The notes below the pieces were generated by a model. It saw only the letters and a program-made list of their open reading frames with translations, was not told where the DNA came from and made no database searches. A DNA stretch of 64,000 nucleotides from assembly GCA_949592205.1 (NCBI GenBank), contig CATIUR010000004.1, positions 88,400,337-88,464,336 of the forward strand, written 5' to 3'. The DNA comes from Helichrysum umbraculigerum (lineage: Eukaryota; Streptophyta; Magnoliopsida; Asterales; Asteraceae). The translations under genes were made by a program, and so were the position numbers. Positions 43,089 through 54,695 of the stretch are shown here, piece by piece. Position 1 is the first letter of the stretch. Every line of letters starts with the position of its first letter.

Positions 43089-45798
43089 ATGGCGACAGAG
43101 AATAATGAAGGTACTTAGGCAACGAAAATTCCAATGCTTAAGCCTGATGAGTTTGACTTGTGGAAAGTCAGAATCAAACAATATATGCTTCTGGTTGATT
43201 ACCAGATGTGGGATATTGTTGTCAATGGTCCAGACTATCCAGTTGATGGAGATGGTGTCAGACAAAAGAGACCACCACCAACATCTGATGCAGAACGCAA
43301 AGTTAGATCTACAGAATGCAAAGCTCTTAGTACTTTGCTTCTTTCTATTCCCAATGAATATCAAAGAAGATTTGAAAGCTGTGAAGATGCTAAGGTTTTA
43401 ATGGAAGCTATTGAGAAGCGATTTGGTGGTAATGCTAACACCAGGAAGAATAAAAGGTCTCTTCTCAAACAACAGTTTGAGAACTTTGGTTCTGTAAAGT
43501 CTGAAACCTTGACTCAGACTTTTGACAGGTTTACAAAGCTAGTTGGTGAACTAGAAAATCATAGTGTTAAGATTGATCAGGATGATCTTAACAGAAAGTT
43601 TCTAAGGTCATTAAGTGAAGAATTGACAATCTATACAGTAGGCCTTAGGCAAAGTGCAGACTTGGACACAAAGGAGTTGGAAGATGTATGCAATGACCTT
43701 AGAAATTTTGAACCAGAGATAGAGAGTAAGAAGCAGACATCTGGATACAGTCACAATGCTGCTTTTATGTCTTTGGATGGGACAAAAGTAGAGTCAAGTC
43801 ACAAGAGCTCTACCTATGTTTCAGGAGGAGGTGGATCATCATCAAATAGCTCTAATGATCAGATGTTGGAATCGTTCTTTTGCTAGTAATGTGAATTCTT
43901 CACTTACTAATGAAGATTTAGACCAATTTGATGGAGATGATCTAGAGGAGATGGATATTAAATTGCAGATTGCTTAGATCACTCAGAGGGCAAAGAGATT
44001 TATAAAGAGAACTGGAAGAAACAACTTTGCATACAAAAGGAATGATGCAAGTTGGTTTGATAAGAGTAAAATAGAGTGCTTCAACTGTCACAAGATGGGG
44101 CACTTTGCAAGGGACAGTAGGAGTCCAAGACAAGAGCAGAATGTGCTAAGGAGAAACATACCAGTTTAAGGAGGCACATCTAATGCATTGGTGTCTCAAG
44201 ATGGACTAGGATTTGACTGGAGTGATCAAGAGGAACATGTGGAGAAGAATCATTGTCTTATGGCCATTGCTAAATCTGACAAGAAGTCAGATGTTCCTTA
44301 TGAGGTACAAGTTAAATTATGTTCTGTTGTTTGTAAACAAACTATTAAACATTACAGGGATCATAATTTAAGAGTGTGTGATGAACTTAAACAATGGGAA
44401 ATCAAAAATAAACACACTACTTTAACTATTGAAAATTTGGAAAAACAAATAAAAGCATATGAGGTCAATGCAACACAATATAAATATGACATTGAATATG
44501 CTAAATGGGAGAGAGATAATTTCAAAGATAAAGTGGAAGTGTTAACTAAGAAACTTGCAGAAGTCACATGTGAGCGAGATAGCATTAGACTTAATCTAAG
44601 TAACTTAGAATATGCATCGAAGAGTGTGGATAAGATCATAAATTCACAAATACATGACAAACTTAAGATTGGATTAGGGTATAATACTATGCCTCCTCCT
44701 TATAATCACACCTACTTTCCTCCTAAAACTGATATAGATATCAATTCACTTAAGGAAGGAATGTCAGATGAGGTTAAAAAGGCTGATCCAATCAAGAGCT
44801 TGGATGATTTTGTAAATTATGATGGGGTTGAAATTAGTCATTGGTCTGAAGATGATGATAAGAGTGAAAGTGTAAAATCTGAATCATCTAATTCATCATG
44901 TGAGGTCAAGAAAAGAATAACTGGTCTAGTTTCAGAGCTTAATGATGACAAACTAGAAGAGGGTAAGAAGCTATTTCAAGAAAAGGCTAAGCAACAGATA
45001 GAACATGTGAGCAAAACTAATAAATCTAGGAGTGGTCTAGGTTATATTAGGAAAACAGTTAAACAAGAGTCTAAATCTGTGAAAGATAATTGTGTTAACT
45101 GTGCTTGCAAAACAAGATTTTCTGAACCAAAACCACTTAATAAAACTGCACCAAGAGGCAATCAAAGAAACTGGAACCAAATGATGTCACAAAGATTGGG
45201 ACAGAACTTTCAATTGGTAAAAGAAAAATCTTGTTATATTTGTGGAAAAACTAATCATTTTCAACATGATTGTCATCATAATCCTAAGAATTTCAATAGG
45301 ATTGTCAAACCATTATGGACAGTAGCAAACATGATTAATAAACAAAATTTTAAATCAAAAGTTAATCATGTTGCCACTGTCAAGAAGATGAACAACAAGG
45401 CTAACAGTGGTACAACTGCAGCCACTGCTACTTATGCTGCAGGGGTACCAGTACCACCAAACGAAGCCAACAGAGGCAACAAGACTAAAACAGTGGATCA
45501 TGTTACCACTGTCAATCATGGTGCCACTGCTAGTGTTAAAAATTCCAAAAGAATGTTCAAACCAAGCAAGGCTACCACTGCTAGAGTGATCAACACAGGA
45601 CTAAGAGTAACCACTGTTAGGCCTATACCAACTGTTAAGTCTGATATTAGTTGGATATGGAAACCAAAGAACACACGTGCATCTAAAGTTTCCAAATCCA
45701 ACAGTGCATCAAAATCAATTGTCTTTCAGAGAGTTGATTTTCAAGATGCACGTGGGAAACCCAAAACCAAATTGGTTTGGGTTCCCAAGAGAAACTAA
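43089..45798 (+). pseudogene. gag: Gag of copia E (broken)
   Basis: ATG at 43089 is followed by TAG at 43116. The gag domain (FDLWKVRIKQYML, NDLRNFEPEI) runs to a frameshift near 43880. Stops follow near 43976 and at 44167. The first zinc knuckle reads CFNCHKMGHFARDS, its last Cys replaced by Ser. A 536-codon frame from 44188 has a coiled-coil segment, a second zinc knuckle CYICGKTNHFQHDC, and a Thr/Ala-rich basic tail ending VWVPKRN. The tail DNA contains several ACCACTGY words also found in the LTR. Confidence 0.87.
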
Positions 45799-45822
45799 TT
45801 CTCTTCTTGATTATTTGTGCAG
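45795..45822 (+). promoter_or_regulatory. Gag stop with CTAAT and TGCAG 28 nt apart (E)
   Basis: The gag TAA lies in CTAAT. A pyrimidine-rich tract (TTCTCTTCTTGATTATTTG) leads to TGCAG, and protease coding follows. Confidence 0.55.
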
Positions 45823-46392
45823 GGCAAGCCAAAGAGCTTATGGCATGTGGATAGTGGCTGCTCAAGGCACATGACTGGAGACAAGGAAAAGCTACAAGAC
45901 TTTAAATCTTTTGATGGTGGATATGTAGCATTTGGAAGCAATCCTAAAGGTGGGAAGATTACAGGCAAAGGAACAGTTCAGAGTGCAAAGCTAAGTTTTT
46001 ACAATGTTTATTTTGTGGAACAATTAAGGTATAATTTTCTAAGTGTGAGTCAAATCACAGATAAAAAGAATCCAGTTCATTTTACTGACACTGAATGCCT
46101 TATCTTGTCCAAGGAATTCAAAATACCTGAAGATATGATTTTGATGAGAATTCCAAGGCAAGATAATGTATATAAGTGTGACTTAGCAAATATGTTACCT
46201 CAGCCTGATTTAAACTGTCTTATTTCAAAAGCAAGTGTGACTGAATCTGAACTGTGGCATAGAAGAATGTGTCACATGAATTACAAAACCATTAATAAAC
46301 TTGCTAAAAACAGGCTTGTTAGAGGTTTATCTGAAAAGGTGTACTCATGTGATGATCATTGTGTTGCATGTCAAAAAGGCAAACAACACTAG
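45823..46392 (+). pseudogene. pol: Protease and pre-integrase domain of copia E
   Basis: The protease motif LWHVDSGCSRHMTG is followed by a frame of about 190 codons to the pre-integrase zinc region (LWHRRMCHMNYKTINKL, CVACQKGKQH). It ends at TAG 46390. The protease part is otherwise intact. Confidence 0.88.
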
Positions 46393-47100
46393 TTTTCTTT
46401 TAAGTCCAAAAGTGTGAATACCAACTGCACACCCTTTTACTTATTGCATATGGACTTATTTGGACCAACCAACATAAGTAGTATGGGTAAAATGTCTTAT
46501 TGCCTTGTAGTAATTGATGTTTATACCAGGTTTACATGAGTTTTCTTTCTTAGAACAAAAGATGAGACAGGTGAAATACTTAGATTATTTATAACTAAGA
46601 TGGAAAATCAATTGGATAAAAAGATTAAAATCATCAGGAGTGATAATGGAACATAATTTAAAAACTATGAGATGGATAAGTTCTGTGAAGTTAAAGGTAT
46701 TAAGAGAGAGTTTAGTGCACCTAGAACCCCCAACAAAATGGAGTAGCTGAAAGGAGGAATAGGACACTAATTGAGGCTGCTAGAACTATGCTATCTGATG
46801 CAAAGCTACCTATGTCGTTCTGGGCAGAGGCAGTTAGCACAACTTGCTATGTTCAGAACAGGGTATTAGTAGTTAAGCCTCATAACAAGACACCATATGA
46901 ACTTTTGTTTAATAAGAAACCACTTGTTAGTTTCTTAAAATCATTTGGGTGTCCTTGTACCATCTTAAATACCAAAGATCACTTAGGAAAGTTTGAAAGC
47001 AAGGCAGATGAGGGTATATTTGTTGGTTACTCTATTCAAAGTAAGGCTTATAGGGTATTCAATCAAAGGACCAGGATCATAGAAGAGACCATGAACATAA
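46393..47100 (+). pseudogene. pol: Integrase of copia E (broken)
   Basis: HMDLFGP, SDNGT and NGVAERRNRTLIEAAR are recognisable, but the frame has a TGA near 46537, a TAA just after SDNGT near 46652, and a one-base loss in the C-run near 46730. The region continues in the 46788 frame with FWAEAVSTTCYVQNR and DEGIFVGYS. Confidence 0.87.
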
Positions 47101-49405
47101 CCTTCAATGAGAATACATCTAATCCTGTTGGGAAAGGTCCTAAGTCTTTGTTTGATATTGATGCACTTAACACTGCTTTTAGATATCCAAATGTAGATTC
47201 AAGTGCAGGTATAAGTACAGGTACAAATGGAGGTGCAAGGGATGGACAAGTTGCAGCAGAATCAGGAATGTCATCTAAAAAGAAGAATGATTCATTGGAA
47301 CACATATTATTTCCAATATGGTCTCCTGATCCCCCAGAAGTGTTTGCAACTGATCCATCAATAATATCCAAGAGTTTAGAGGGTGATGAATCAGATGGGA
47401 ATCCTTTCATGAACATCTTTGATTCTGATGAACAGAGTGAAGCACAGAGTGATAAGAGTCCAGCACAACAACTTTCACATAATCTGGACAATTTCAATGA
47501 GAATACTAGACATGTTGTTGATTCTATTACTAAAGATGTGTCTAAAATTCTGAGTGATGAGGTTCCTGAACAGACTCTAACAAAGCAAATCGATAAGGAG
47601 GCAAGACTGATTTATTTACAATTCATGAGCACTACTCCATTGTCAAAAAGGATTTCAAAAGAAGGGTCAAGTGAATCATCTGGTCATGATGGGAATTATA
47701 CAAACTTGGAAACTAGGATACATGAAACACCTACATCTAATTACATTGTTCATAGAGATCATCCTCTTGAACAAGTAATTGGTGATGTTGGTTCAGTTGT
47801 ACAAACTAGACAGCAGACTAAGATCAGTGAAGAGGAACTTCATACCTCTTTATATGTATGTTTCTTATCTCAAGTTGAACCAAAGAAGGTAGTGGAAGCT
47901 CTTAAAGATCCCAGTTGGATTGAAGCAATGCAGGAGGAGTTGCTACAGTTTAAGATTCAGAATGTGTGGACCTTAGTTGATCTACCAAAGGGAAAAAGAG
48001 CAATTGGCACAAAGTGGATCTTCAAGAATAAGAAGGAAGAAAGAGGAATAGTGATTAAGAACAAAGCAAGATTGGTGGCACAAGGGTATACACAGGAGGA
48101 AGGCATTGATTATGATGATGTCTTTGCTCCTGTAGCCAGAATAGAAGCAATTAGATTGTTCTTGGCATATGCTTCATATCAAGGATTCAAGGTGTATCAG
48201 ATGGATGTAAAGAGTGCTTTTCTTTATGGTCCAATTGAAGATGAAGTCTATGTATGTCAACCACCAGGATTTGAAGATCCCAAGTAACCAGATAGAGTAT
48301 GCAGGCTAGAAAAGGCTCTTTATGGCTTACATCAAGCTCCAAGGTGTTGGTATGGGACTCTATCTGAATATCTGATGAAAAATGGTTTTAAAACAGGTGC
48401 CATTGACAAGACACTGTTTACCAAAAAGATTCACAATTTGATATCTTATTGGTACAAGTATATGTTGATGATATTATCTTTGGGTCTACTAATGATGCAC
48501 TGTGCAAGGAGTTTGAAAAGCTAATGCATCAGAGGTTCAAGATGAGTTCTATGGGTGAACTTACTTTCTTTTTGGGACTTCAAGTCAAGCAGAGGTCAGA
48601 TGGTATCTTTATCAACCAGGGCAAGTATGTTAATGACATACTGGACAGATTTGGCTACAAAGATGCTAAAGTAGCTAGCACACCCATGGAGACACACAAG
48701 GCATTACATGCAGATCTTGAGGGGGAGGATGTAGATGTACATCTCTATAGATCTATGATTGGCTCTCTCATGTATCTCACCTCTTCCAAACCAGACATTA
48801 TGTTTGCTATGTGTGTATGTGCTAGATATCAAGCCAATCCCAAACAATCACATCTGTATGCAGTGAAAAGAATTTTTAGATATTTAAAGGGTCAACCACA
48901 ATTGGGCCTTTGGTATCCAAAGAGTTCTTCCTTTGAACTCATGGCTTTCACAGATAGTGATTATGGTGGTGAAAATTTGGACAGAAAGTCTACCTCAGGA
49001 GGGTGTCAATTGCTAGGAGAAAGATTGGTTTCATGGCAATGCAAGAAGCAGACCACTGTATCCACTTCAACAGCAGAGGCAGAGTATGTTGCTGCATCAA
49101 GCTGCTGTGCACAAGTACTTTGGATTTAGAATCAAATGCTGGATTATGGTCTGACCTTTCTAAATACTCCTATTTATATTGATAATAACTCTGCAATTAG
49201 TATCATTAACAGTCCTATTAAGCATTCTAAGACCAAACATATTGAAATTAGATATCACTACATTAGAGATTGTAATGAAAAGAGATTAATCCAAATCTTT
49301 AAAATTCATACTGATAATCATTATGCAGATCTTTTCACAAAGGCTTTTGATGTGGGGAGGTTTACATTTTTGGTCACCAGTATTGGAATGATCAATCTAA
49401 CTTAA
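47101..49405 (+). pseudogene. pol: Reverse transcriptase and RNase H of copia E (broken)
   Basis: After a Ser/Asp-rich linker the RT motifs WIEAMQEELLQF, GTKWIFKNKK, QMDVKSAFLYG and EVYVCQPPGF appear. A TAA at 48285 and a one-base loss in an A-run near 48430 break the frame. It resumes at 48449 with an intact YVDDIIFGS box and RNase H (AFTDSDYGG, AEAEYVAAS, KHSKTKHIEIRYHYIRD). A TAG at 49127 splits RNase H, and the C-terminus ends at 49405. Catalytic residues are kept, so lesions are few. Confidence 0.9.
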
Positions 49406-49434
49406 ACTATGTTTGGAATTAGAATTGATACTAA

Positions 49435-49930
49435 CAGTGTTTCTTTATAAAGAATAGTGCTTTATGTCCTAAGTGTTTACCACTGTTAGCTTTACTGTGC
49501 TTTCAGTTGGTACCACTGTTAGAACATTCTTGCCACTGCCTTTACAAAGCTGCCACCGCTTTTACACTTGTGTAAATTTATAGCCACTGTTTTTGTTTTT
49601 AGCTAACCACTGTGCAGGTTCCTAGCCACTGTCAGAAGACATCGCTACTGCTGGAACTAACACTTTGTTTTATTTTTTTAGTGATTAAAAAAAAATAAAA
49701 AAAGTATTGTTTACTTATAAAGCTAAGTGTTAGGCACTGCTAGTACTAAGTTTTGGTTACTTTGGTCGGTTGCCTCTGCTAGTTCTAGTAGCTGCTGTTA
49801 GCTTTATAAGTATTCTTTTCGTTTAGTCTTTGAAAAATTGTCCAAGTGTGTCCCACTGTTAGGTATTTCTTATACCTTACCACTGTCAGTTATACTGGAC
49901 AGTGCCACTGTTGGTTCTATTTTCTAGGGC
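49435..49930. repeat. CCACTGTTAG-type motif array before E post-pol ORF
   Basis: About 15 words of the form (A/G)CCACTG(T/C)(T/C)AG occur in 500 bp between pol and the post-pol ORF. The same word is dense in E's LTR. Confidence 0.85.
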
Positions 49931-50068
49931 TTAGCACTGATCTTATAACTTACAGTATTTAGAGCTAAAACACTTCAATTTTTCATTACGTTTTCATATT
50001 TTCTCAAATAACCACTGCAATTACATTCAAAATCAAACCACTTCTTCTTCAACAATCAATTTACGTTC

Positions 50069-51304
50069 ATGGCTTCTTCTTCTTCATCTGATTCGACTCT
50101 GAGTGTTTATGAGGAATATAACATGATCACTTTTCTGATGAAACCCTCAAGTGCACAGAACTTCACGCAGATTATTGATTTTCTTCGTGTAAGTTATATA
50201 TTTCATGCACTTACCGTATCTCCAAGGGTTTCAAGAGGTCATTAAAACGAATTCTGGAAGAATGCATCATTCGAAGTGATTGCGGGTAAAGATCATGTGG
50301 TTTCAAAAGTCCAAGAAACCAAGGTGGTGGTTACAGAGGAAGTATTACAAGAAGTTCTTCTTCTTGAAGATGCCACAGGTATATCTTCCTTAGATGACAC
50401 AGTTTTGTATGACAATTTAAGATTAATGGGGTATGAAGGTAATTACACACGTTTTACATTTTTTAAATCATTCTTTAGCCCTCAATGTAAGTTTTTAATC
50501 CATACAATTCTTCACTGTTTGTCATCTAAGAGAACTGCATACAATGAATTTGGAACACAATTAGCCTATGCACTTGTGTGCTTGGCTAAGGGTCAAAAAT
50601 ATAATTTTTCCAAATACATACTTGATGGCATTATTAGAAACATAACCAAGGGAAAGAAGGATATGTTTATAATGTATCCAAGATTTGTGCAACTTGTTTT
50701 AAATAAACAGGTTTCTGATTTAGTTGCACAATCTTCTGTTATTGGTGTTGGTACTCTTTCTGCAAGAACATTTACAGAGATGAGTAAGAATACCAATAAG
50801 AAGTTCTCTGGGAAGGATACAGCATTGTTTCCAACAATGCTTCTTGCTCCTTCCACCACAGATGTAGTACCACCAACTATATCTGAACCACTTGGTGACA
50901 GGCCAGTAGAACCAACTGAGCCTGAACACACCCCAAGTAGGGGTACTAATAGAAAACAAGGGACCACCAAGCCTACCCAATCAAAGCCTAAGAAAAGAAA
51001 ATTGAAACAGGCAAGTGAGGATCCTACTGCTCATTTGTCTCAGCCAAATGTACCACAGCAGGTGACCATAGAGGGGTTGGATGGTCATTCTGGAAGGGCT
51101 GCCACTACTCCTGCTAGTCCACTGATAGAGGAGGGTAGTGGTAACATAAATAAGACCCAACCAGAGGTAACTTCTAATGCTGAACCTACGGGTAATGAAG
51201 CAGGTGAAGGTCCCAGTACCAAGAATAAAGGGGCATCTGTTGATAATGCTAGGCATGAGGCAGATGATGCTTTTGTCAATGATTCATTGATAAGCATCAA
51301 ATAG
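50069..51304 (+). pseudogene. Post-pol ORF of copia E
   Basis: ATG at 50069 follows an AC/TC-rich leader. The frame has one TAA at 50243, then stays open to 51302; the last few codons (ISIK) are read from F's LTR. The N-terminus is Ser-rich. The conserved domain (LRLMGYEGNYTRF, KFLIHTILHCLSSK, YNFSKYILDGI, FIMYPRFVQLVL) is shared with D's post-pol ORF. A Pro/Thr/Lys-rich, probably disordered tail follows. I know this type as a repeat-associated family in Asteraceae protein sets, but have not searched. No signal peptide is visible, so env function is not supported. Confidence 0.65.
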
Positions 51305-52842
51305 ATAGTATATTTTATAGTAATTTATCCCTATATTTATATACATTTTAGTGCATTTATATGATTTTAGATACTTATTTTGTTAATATTTACAGAAATG
51401 TATTTTAATTGAAGATTGAAGAAAAAGGAACAAAAACGAATCTGAAACTGAAAGAAACTGAAGAAAATGAAAGAATGAAGAAAAAGGAGCTTAAACTTTG
51501 AAGAAAAAATGAAGACTAAAATGATAATAATGAAGAATTGGGCCGAGGAAACAAGTTAAACCCGTGAAATAAAAGAGAGAGTCCACATTGAAGCCCGAGC
51601 CCGTAATTGGAATATTCTGGAAAATCAGTCTAACCGGCGATTGGAAAGCCCAACTGGCGGTTGGAGTATTATGGTTTTAAGGCGGTGGAGACACGTGGAG
51701 TTGGACCAGGATTCAAACAGTCCAACCGGCGGTTGGAAGGTCGGCCAGAAAAAGTATAAATAGAGGCTTAGGTTTAGGTTTTTCATATACGATTCAAGAA
51801 TACTAAAACCGAAAGTTAGGGTTTTAGGTCGACTTTGGGTGCGATTTTGGAGGTTAAAGAGCTAGGGTTTGAAGGTTTTTAACCCTAGGAAAAGCTAGTT
51901 CGTCAGTTGGTTAGATTTCTTTATCCTTGTAACTTTAATAACCTTATTGAGTTATTTATGATATTGTTTATTTGATTTAATTGTGAATTAGGTTTTCATT
52001 ATAATTGTATGAATGAATGTTTATTGAGTTTATTATTTGAATTATATGTTTATGTTGGAACTATATTATTGAATGTTTATTATACAAAAATTGTCTTTAT
52101 TATAATGTATTAGTAATTATTCTTGACATAATTAGACTGATTTATATTAAACGAGGATGACCATATTAAGTTTATATAAATTAAGTGATTGTGTTTATGT
52201 CTTGATCTTAACCTTATGCGATAGATGAAGAATAATTCATTAATATAAAGTAATACTGCGATTCAAGCCTAACCATAGAAATTGTATTAATAAATTGATG
52301 ATAGATCTTATTAATTAGTAACACTTTGCGTAACCTTATGATTGTGTTGCTATGATGAGGATTTGACTTAACCATAAGTGATCTTCTACATTAGTAATTC
52401 ACCAGTAATAATAGCCAACAAAGCAAATAAACATAAGTACATATAATAGGTTTAATAAATAATAGTTTGAATAATTATAATCTTATATCCAATTGAGTAT
52501 TACTAAGTTGTTCCTTAAACTTATTTATTAGAATCTGTATCAAAATATAAATATAAATATGTTCGTTCGGAACTAAAACGTCCCCCTTATCTTGTAGATT
52601 ATTGTAAATTGGATCCTTTATTTATTTGTATTATAATTGTAAATATTTGTAATTAGAAATAAATAGATAATTAGTTATAAATAAGAATCACGTTTCTTGT
52701 GTTCCTTGTGTTCGAATTTGGACTTACTTATTAAGCTATATTACATGAACGGGTCAATCTTGCCTGAATTGTGTGATAGTATTATTTAGTATTTCCTTAA
52801 TTAAAACTTGTTATTATAATTGCCTATACTTAGCACACATCA
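51288..52842 (+). repeat. 5' LTR of element F (1555 bp)
   Basis: It runs TGATAAGCATCAAATAG to AGCACACATCA. A pair of CCGGCGG dyads (51630-51668), a third (51721-51737) and TATAAATAG at 51755-51763 form a promoter block also found in J. Confidence 0.87.
51628..51763 (+). promoter_or_regulatory. F LTR promoter: CCGGCGG dyads and TATA box
   Basis: Two dyads (TAACCGGCGATTGGA and CAACTGGCGGTTGGA) are followed by CCAACCGGCGGTTGG ending 18 bp before TATAAATAG. Confidence 0.6.
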
Positions 52843-52848
52843 AGTTTT

Positions 52849-52866
52849 TGGCGCCGCTGCCGGGGA
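52849..52866 (+). other. Primer-binding site of element F
   Basis: TGGCGCCGCTGCCGGGGA six bases after the LTR is the Athila/Tat-type PBS. Region 52867-53318 is noncoding leader ending with a TATACAG acceptor-like site at 53291. Confidence 0.88.
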
Positions 52867-53318
52867 ATACTTAACCGGTTGAACTTTCGTTTTACCGGGG
52901 GAGCGGTGTATTTTAATTAAACTAATTATTTAACTTGTATAATTTTTATTTCTGATACTTTGCAAAATCAATAAGAAATATCGACTCACCCATTGAGAAT
53001 ACTGACAAAAACAAAGGTATAAGGAGAGTAAAGCCCTACCTTATTGATTTATCATATAAGAAGTAAGATGCTTCTCGAAATAAATAGGTTTTTAATAAGC
53101 TTAGCGCTGACCTGTTTCTCCGCTTTTGTGTACTATCAATGGAGCTACCGAGATCTTTTTGACTAGCAATGTAAAGGAAATTGAATTAAAATTTGTATAA
53201 TAAGTTACTTTAGATAAATGTAAATGTTTTCTATTTGTATAATATGTTTTACTTGTATTATATGTGTTCTAAATTAAGTGATAATTTGTGTATACAGACT
53301 TCGTTAACTGTTATTGAA

Positions 53319-54695
53319 ATGGAAAATAAGCAAATGTAAATTTTGAATGAAACTGTGGAATGCAAGGATGTCTGTGTTGATGAACATTCTCTTAGGACAT
53401 TTGATAACCCTACACTAGATACTATATCTGAAGAAGAGGAAGAGGATTTAGAAAGTATGTCTGAAGAAGAAGGAAATGATTTAGGTATTAACACTGAGGT
53501 TGAAGATACTAATTTAGGAAGGATACCTGTGCCAGTAGTTAGTACGAGAGGTGGATTGATTCAGCTTTTGGAAGTTGGGAAAGATGATACATATCATATT
53601 ATGGCTGTTATCAGAGCGTCTACTTTTGATTTTACACCTGAACAAAAATACATAATTGAGAAGATTGAAAAAGAATATGCAGATTGGTATAATCCTAACC
53701 AGACCCAGATGGTAAACTATTTTGATAAGTATGTAACTAAACTAATGGATACTCTATATCAGCAAGAAGCTCAAGAGGAAGATTTCTTTGAAGGTCAGAG
53801 AATTTTGTATTCATGTGTCTACAGAGCATTGACTAGATATCCGTTTCCTTATTCTGATAAACAAATTAGTTTATTGGAATCCTATAAGCATCAAATGGAA
53901 TGGGCAACTGGAAATCCAACGCAGATGGCAGATATTTGTTTGATAGAAGAATTGCAGGAAGTGATTAGCTTATTGGAACAAAAATATTATAAGAATTGCA
54001 GCACTTACTATGTACACTGTACGGTGGAATATTATGCGCAACAAATAATCAATGATTTGTACTATCCAGCACAAGAAGAGCTAAGGAGGAAAGTTCCTGA
54101 TGGGATATCTGAAGTGGCATTAGTTAATGTGGCGAACTATGTGATTATGGAGTTTAAGTCAATTTTTCATGGGATGAATCATTTTTGTCACAATGATCTA
54201 TTTCATTTAGGATTATCTCAGATTTATACAAAAATTATAAATATGTTTAGATTTTTGGGATTGTTGTTTACTGAGCGTCAGAGAGAGTTAATGAAAGTAA
54301 TGGTATGGGAAGTTGAAGAGGTAGTAAGAGATCCTACAACTGGAAAGTATGAAATGTTACATGTAGGATTTTATGGTTTTATGGATGAGTTAAGACGTAA
54401 GCATCAAGAGCGTGAAGTGAAGGAAGTAAATTGATATAAGGTAATTAATGAGGAAGGACAAGTAGCAAAGATAATAAAGAAAATAATGAGGGAATTTTAC
54501 GAATTGCAAATAGCAGCTGATGAACATTACCGACATTTTGAAGATTCCACTGCTCAAGTACCTGATATCACTAAAACCATGTTTAGATACTTTTTAAGAA
54601 TTTCCCCCCCTGATCAGAAAATCCCTATAACCTTTATGCTACCGAATGGTTACTATGTTTCACCACTAGCTCGAGAATGGGTTCATCAATTTTGA
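53319..54695 (+). pseudogene. Unrecognised ~458-codon gene in element F
   Basis: ATG at 53319 begins a single frame interrupted only by TAA at 53337 (codon 7) and TGA at 54432. Between them are 363 open codons, and after the TGA 87 more. The N-terminal 60 residues are very acidic (SEEEEEDLESMSEEEGND). The rest looks helical and rich in Tyr, Gln and Glu (EYADWYNPNQTQMVNYF, RPFPYSDK-like segment RYPFPYSDKQ, LFTERQRELMKVM). The C-terminus is compact (MLPNGYYVSPLAREW). There is no zinc knuckle, DTG protease, D,D-E or YVDD motif. I do not recognise it. It could be a captured host gene or an element-specific accessory protein. Confidence 0.6.

Larger units (their letters stand above)
42472..51287 (+). 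mobile_element. Copia E: SIRE-like copia inserted in D, cut by F
   Basis: It has a 542-bp 5' LTR, PBS, gag, protease, integrase, RT, RNase H, a CCACTGTTAG-rich spacer and a post-pol ORF. It interrupts D's post-pol gene, and its own post-pol ORF is interrupted at 51288 by F. Its 3' LTR is not seen intact. Confidence 0.88.

Noticed and set aside
50593..51300. Minus-strand ORFs of 70-125 codons opposite E's post-pol ORF
   Set aside because: Shadows of a constrained plus-strand frame; no motifs.
40766..51304. Calling the post-pol ORFs envelope genes
   Set aside because: No signal peptide, transmembrane helix or cleavage site is visible; only the position fits.
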